Assembly: GCA_025602905.1 (NCBI GenBank)
Contig: JAHLKI010000027.1
Coordinates: 1 to 64,000, forward strand
Length of the DNA stretch: 64,000 nt
DNA from: Phlyctochytrium arcticum
Lineage: Eukaryota > Chytridiomycota > Chytridiomycetes > Chytridiales > Chytridiaceae
Direction: 5' to 3'
Made by a program: the position numbers and the translations under genes. The notes under the pieces are model-generated. The model was not told the DNA's origin and made no database searches. It saw only the letters and a program-made list of their open reading frames with translations. Each line of letters opens with the position of its first letter. Positions within the stretch are counted from its first letter, which is position 1. Below, in pieces: positions 61,368 through 64,000 of the stretch.

Positions 61368-64000
61368 TCATGAGATGACGGATGAATACGTACATTCCAT
61401 GAGTCTCGGGGACATGCCGCGGGGTGAGGTGCTTAATCCCACTTCGCCAGCTCCACTAGTTGAAAGCTTACTAGCGATAGGGACCGGATCACTTTTCTTC
61501 ACTTGTGCTCTTGTAGGAGACTCCTGACCCGCAGCTGCATCTCTATGTTCTGCGGGGATAGCCCTTCGTGACTTTTTCTTTCCAGCAGCCAATACAGGCA
61601 ACGGAGGAGCATCCATAGGTTCATGATTGTCCGCCGCCGCCAACCCATCCCCAAAATCAAAGTCAATATCCAAAAAGTTGTTTTCGGTGCCTACGATGGT
61701 CGAGACTTGTGATCCCAGAGAAAACCGGGACGGACGCGTTGGAATTACTCCTTCGGCAGCCGACGCGATGGATTCTCGGATTGGATCTTTCTTGGTTTTG
61801 CCTGGGCGTCTATGTGGGGAAGTCGTCGGGTCGTCTTTCTTTGATTTGGGGCCTGACCCGGGCGGTGACATGGGTTCTTGTTGCCGCTGTGATACGTATT
61901 TGGCCGGTCGAGGTTTCAGCGGAGGAGAAATTGTTCGATACTGGATTGGGACCTCTTCGCAATCACCATTCGCACGACTTGCCCTTTCATTTGGTTTAGA
62001 TCCTTTATGATGTGTAGGTGACGACGGTGCATCACTCGGAAGTGCGGGCAAGGGTCGCGCCTGTCGGTTTGACGATGGGAGGTAGTCGGGACTTTGCTTT
62101 GAAGGCGGGCTGGTGGACAATGGACTTGTTTGGGGTGGAGTGGGAGGTGAATACAAGTTAATGTCCAGCCTTCCCCGTTTTGCTTGCAGAACCGGGCTGG
62201 GTAAAGCCAGTGGATCAAGGCCACCGCCTGCGTTGTTGTTGGCGAAAAGGTTCCAGTTTTGCGGTGAGAGAGGGGTTTCGGTTTGCTGGTTGGGACTGGA
62301 CGGAAGGTCTAGCAATTGCGAGTTTCGTGACATGAATTTACTCCGCTCCGTAGCGGGTATGTACGACAATGGCCGGGCAGGACCACTCGGCGGAGACTTT
62401 GTAATATTGCCTTTGCTGGCAATACCCCGCGCTGCAGCGGTGACTGGCGAAACGGGTGCCACATTACGCAGCGGGACAGGTGAATCGGCCCCAATGATGG
62501 TTCCACGACCATCTTCTCGATGACCGGCCGTGTCATATAATCCAGCAGCACGCCGCTTGGCCACAAAATCGGCAACATCCCCTTCGTCGTCTGACCAGGG
62601 CAATGCGCGACGGCCCTTTGGTTCGGGTAGTTTGCCCCCATTGGTAGCAGCTGCCGCTGCTCGCGCCGCAGTAGCTTTACTTGAAGTACCCTTTTTGATT
62701 CCTCGCAATGTCCGTTTGGGTGATGACGACCGCGCTCGAAGCGTTCCCTTCCACTGTTCACGTCTTCTCGCGCTCGGGTGTAGGACGTCATCAGCGGGGT
62801 CATCGGAAATAACATTGTAGTGCTGAGGATGCATATTGGCTTGCATGTCGACAGTTGGGGGCGGCAAAATGGAAGCTGAGTGACAAATGTTGATTGGGAG
62901 TTCAATTGCCAAGTCTTTACTGATTGGCAGCGACACATTAGTATAGCAACCACATCTTTTACGAAACATTGACTGAACATACTTGAATGCCCCCATGTTG
63001 AGTGAAATCAGAACGCGACAGCCGACTTCCGCCAGAGCTGTGTTTCGCACTGTTCGCATAAACCTCTGTTAAGAGATTAGCGCGAGACCTGGACAAATAC
63101 AAAATCTATAACATACCGGTATATGAACATTGAGTATGTTGGCGCGCTCCTCTCCAGGATCAAAAATAAAGTCCTTTTCCTTGAAAGAAGATTCCGCGAC
63201 CGATTCGCTGAATATTTTGACATCATTGAGCGGATCCTCGGCCGTTGTTCCTTCCCGCAACATCATCAACTTTCTGACTAACGAAAGTTTGATGCCCTGA
63301 ACCCGACATTTTGAGTCATTCTTGACGCGGACTTCAACGTACACGTCGTTGCCAGAGCAAAAGAATGATTTTTGGGTAGTGCCCTCCAGCTGCACTTCAC
63401 CCGAGCCACCAAACCACGCTTTTCGTCGATTTCGGGCTCGGATCGGGCGGTCCACTACCATGGAGTGATTTGCTTTCCAGTTTTCGACAACAAATGCTTC
63501 CTTTGATCGAAAGAGACTGTCACTTTTCCCATTTTGCTGATATTGGATGACTCTTGAATGTTCATTGTTAACGCATTTCACTCATTTGGCGATGCTGAAC
63601 CTTACCCAGTAATGACATAACGCAAACTAGCCAGGTTTTGGTAAGCGTAGGAGCTGGGTGCGTCTTCCGGTAGTCGGAAAGCAAACGGAAATGTGGTTTT
63701 GCCCTTGTTGGCCAACCAATACCCACCATCCGCTGGTCCCCGAACAGCATTACTTGGTGGCATCCGTTCTCCTTGAAAAACAATCCGTGCAGAAAGAAAT
63801 CCTTGACTGCGTCCATAGTCCTTATCAGTGACCTCTACATTTGAAAAGGAGGTCAACTTATACCCAAAATTTAGCAAAGATAAACAAACAAGTTTGTTAC
63901 CTTCATATCCGTTGAGTTCGACCGAGATTTCGCCTAGACGCAAACTTTTACTGCTGGAAGAAATGACTTCCATTCTACCATGTAGATTTCCCCCGGCCAC
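61368..64000 (-). CDS. Alpha-arrestin (arrestin-related trafficking adaptor), N-terminally cut by the window edge
   Basis: Arrestin-fold adaptors link membrane proteins to ubiquitin ligases and endocytosis. Three minus-strand exons: 64000-63606 (partial), 63552-63117 and 63065-61368, with GT-AG introns of 53 and 51 bp that preserve phase (...RYVITG/VIQYQQNGKSDS... and ...NVHIP/RFMRTVRN...). The first exon gives the N-lobe (LSARIVFQGERM, TTFPFAFRLPEDAPSSYAY). The second gives the linker and C-lobe (FRSKEAFVVENW, FFCSGNDVYVEVRVKNDS, VQGIKLSLVRKL). The third finishes the C-lobe (DLAIELPINICHSAS) and continues as a disordered tail of about 470 residues rich in Pro, Ser, Arg and Lys. No PPxY motif is visible in the tail, unlike many Rsp5-binding arrestins. 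The last codons may hide a further splice donor (GAAT/GTACGT). Confidence 0.88.

Noticed and set aside
1..64000. tRNA or rRNA genes
   Set aside because: None was recognised by eye on either strand; I could not run a covariance search, so small RNA genes cannot be excluded.

Overview
The window looks like nuclear DNA of an early-diverging fungus, perhaps a chytrid (inference). Support: short GT-AG introns (about 44-71 bp), a Sec16 homologue, an AZUL-HECT ubiquitin ligase, an alpha-arrestin, a Crypton-type tyrosine recombinase with a GCR1_C domain, a DUF6589-like gene, and TTAGGG telomeric motifs.

Layout. 1-603 is the 3' end of an unrecognised spliced gene. 2819-6170 (-) is SEC16. 6171-9960 is gene-poor, with one small candidate spliced gene near 8100-8510. 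9964-11277 is a 5'-truncated Crypton. 11887-46927 is one continuous 35-kb block of non-LTR retrotransposons joined to each other only through short telomeric (TTAGGG/CCCTAA) tracts. I see three families, named here A, B and C. Left half, all on the minus strand: B0 (about 60-bp remnant), A1 (5'-truncated), B1 (complete ORFs, with a 21-bp minisatellite at its 5' end), A2 (full length), B2 (5'-truncated). Right half, on the plus strand: B3 (5'-truncated) and C (both ORFs intact). B2 and B3 meet head to head at 37054/37055. 46928-51498 is a Ty1/copia element whose 5' end is cut off at the last telomeric tract. 51499-56581 holds a small hypothetical ORF, a gag-like fragment and the DUF6589-like gene. 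57171-61065 (+) is an AZUL-HECT E3 ligase and 64000-61368 (-) an alpha-arrestin running off the right edge.

Main interpretation. Every telomeric tract left of 37054 reads TTAGGG on the plus strand and every one to the right reads CCCTAA. Retroelement 5' ends point toward 37054 from both sides. This is the arrangement expected if two chromosome ends, each capped by an array of telomere-targeted non-LTR elements, were fused end to end. A misassembly joining two telomeric contigs through family B is the main alternative. The three families share a coupled ORF1 stop/ORF2 start, related ORF1 motifs, the same endonuclease-RT-zinc-knuckle ORF2 plan and a common 3'-tail motif just before the telomeric end. 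They look like relatives of one telomere-specialised lineage. All repeat comparisons were made by eye; no alignment or database search was run.
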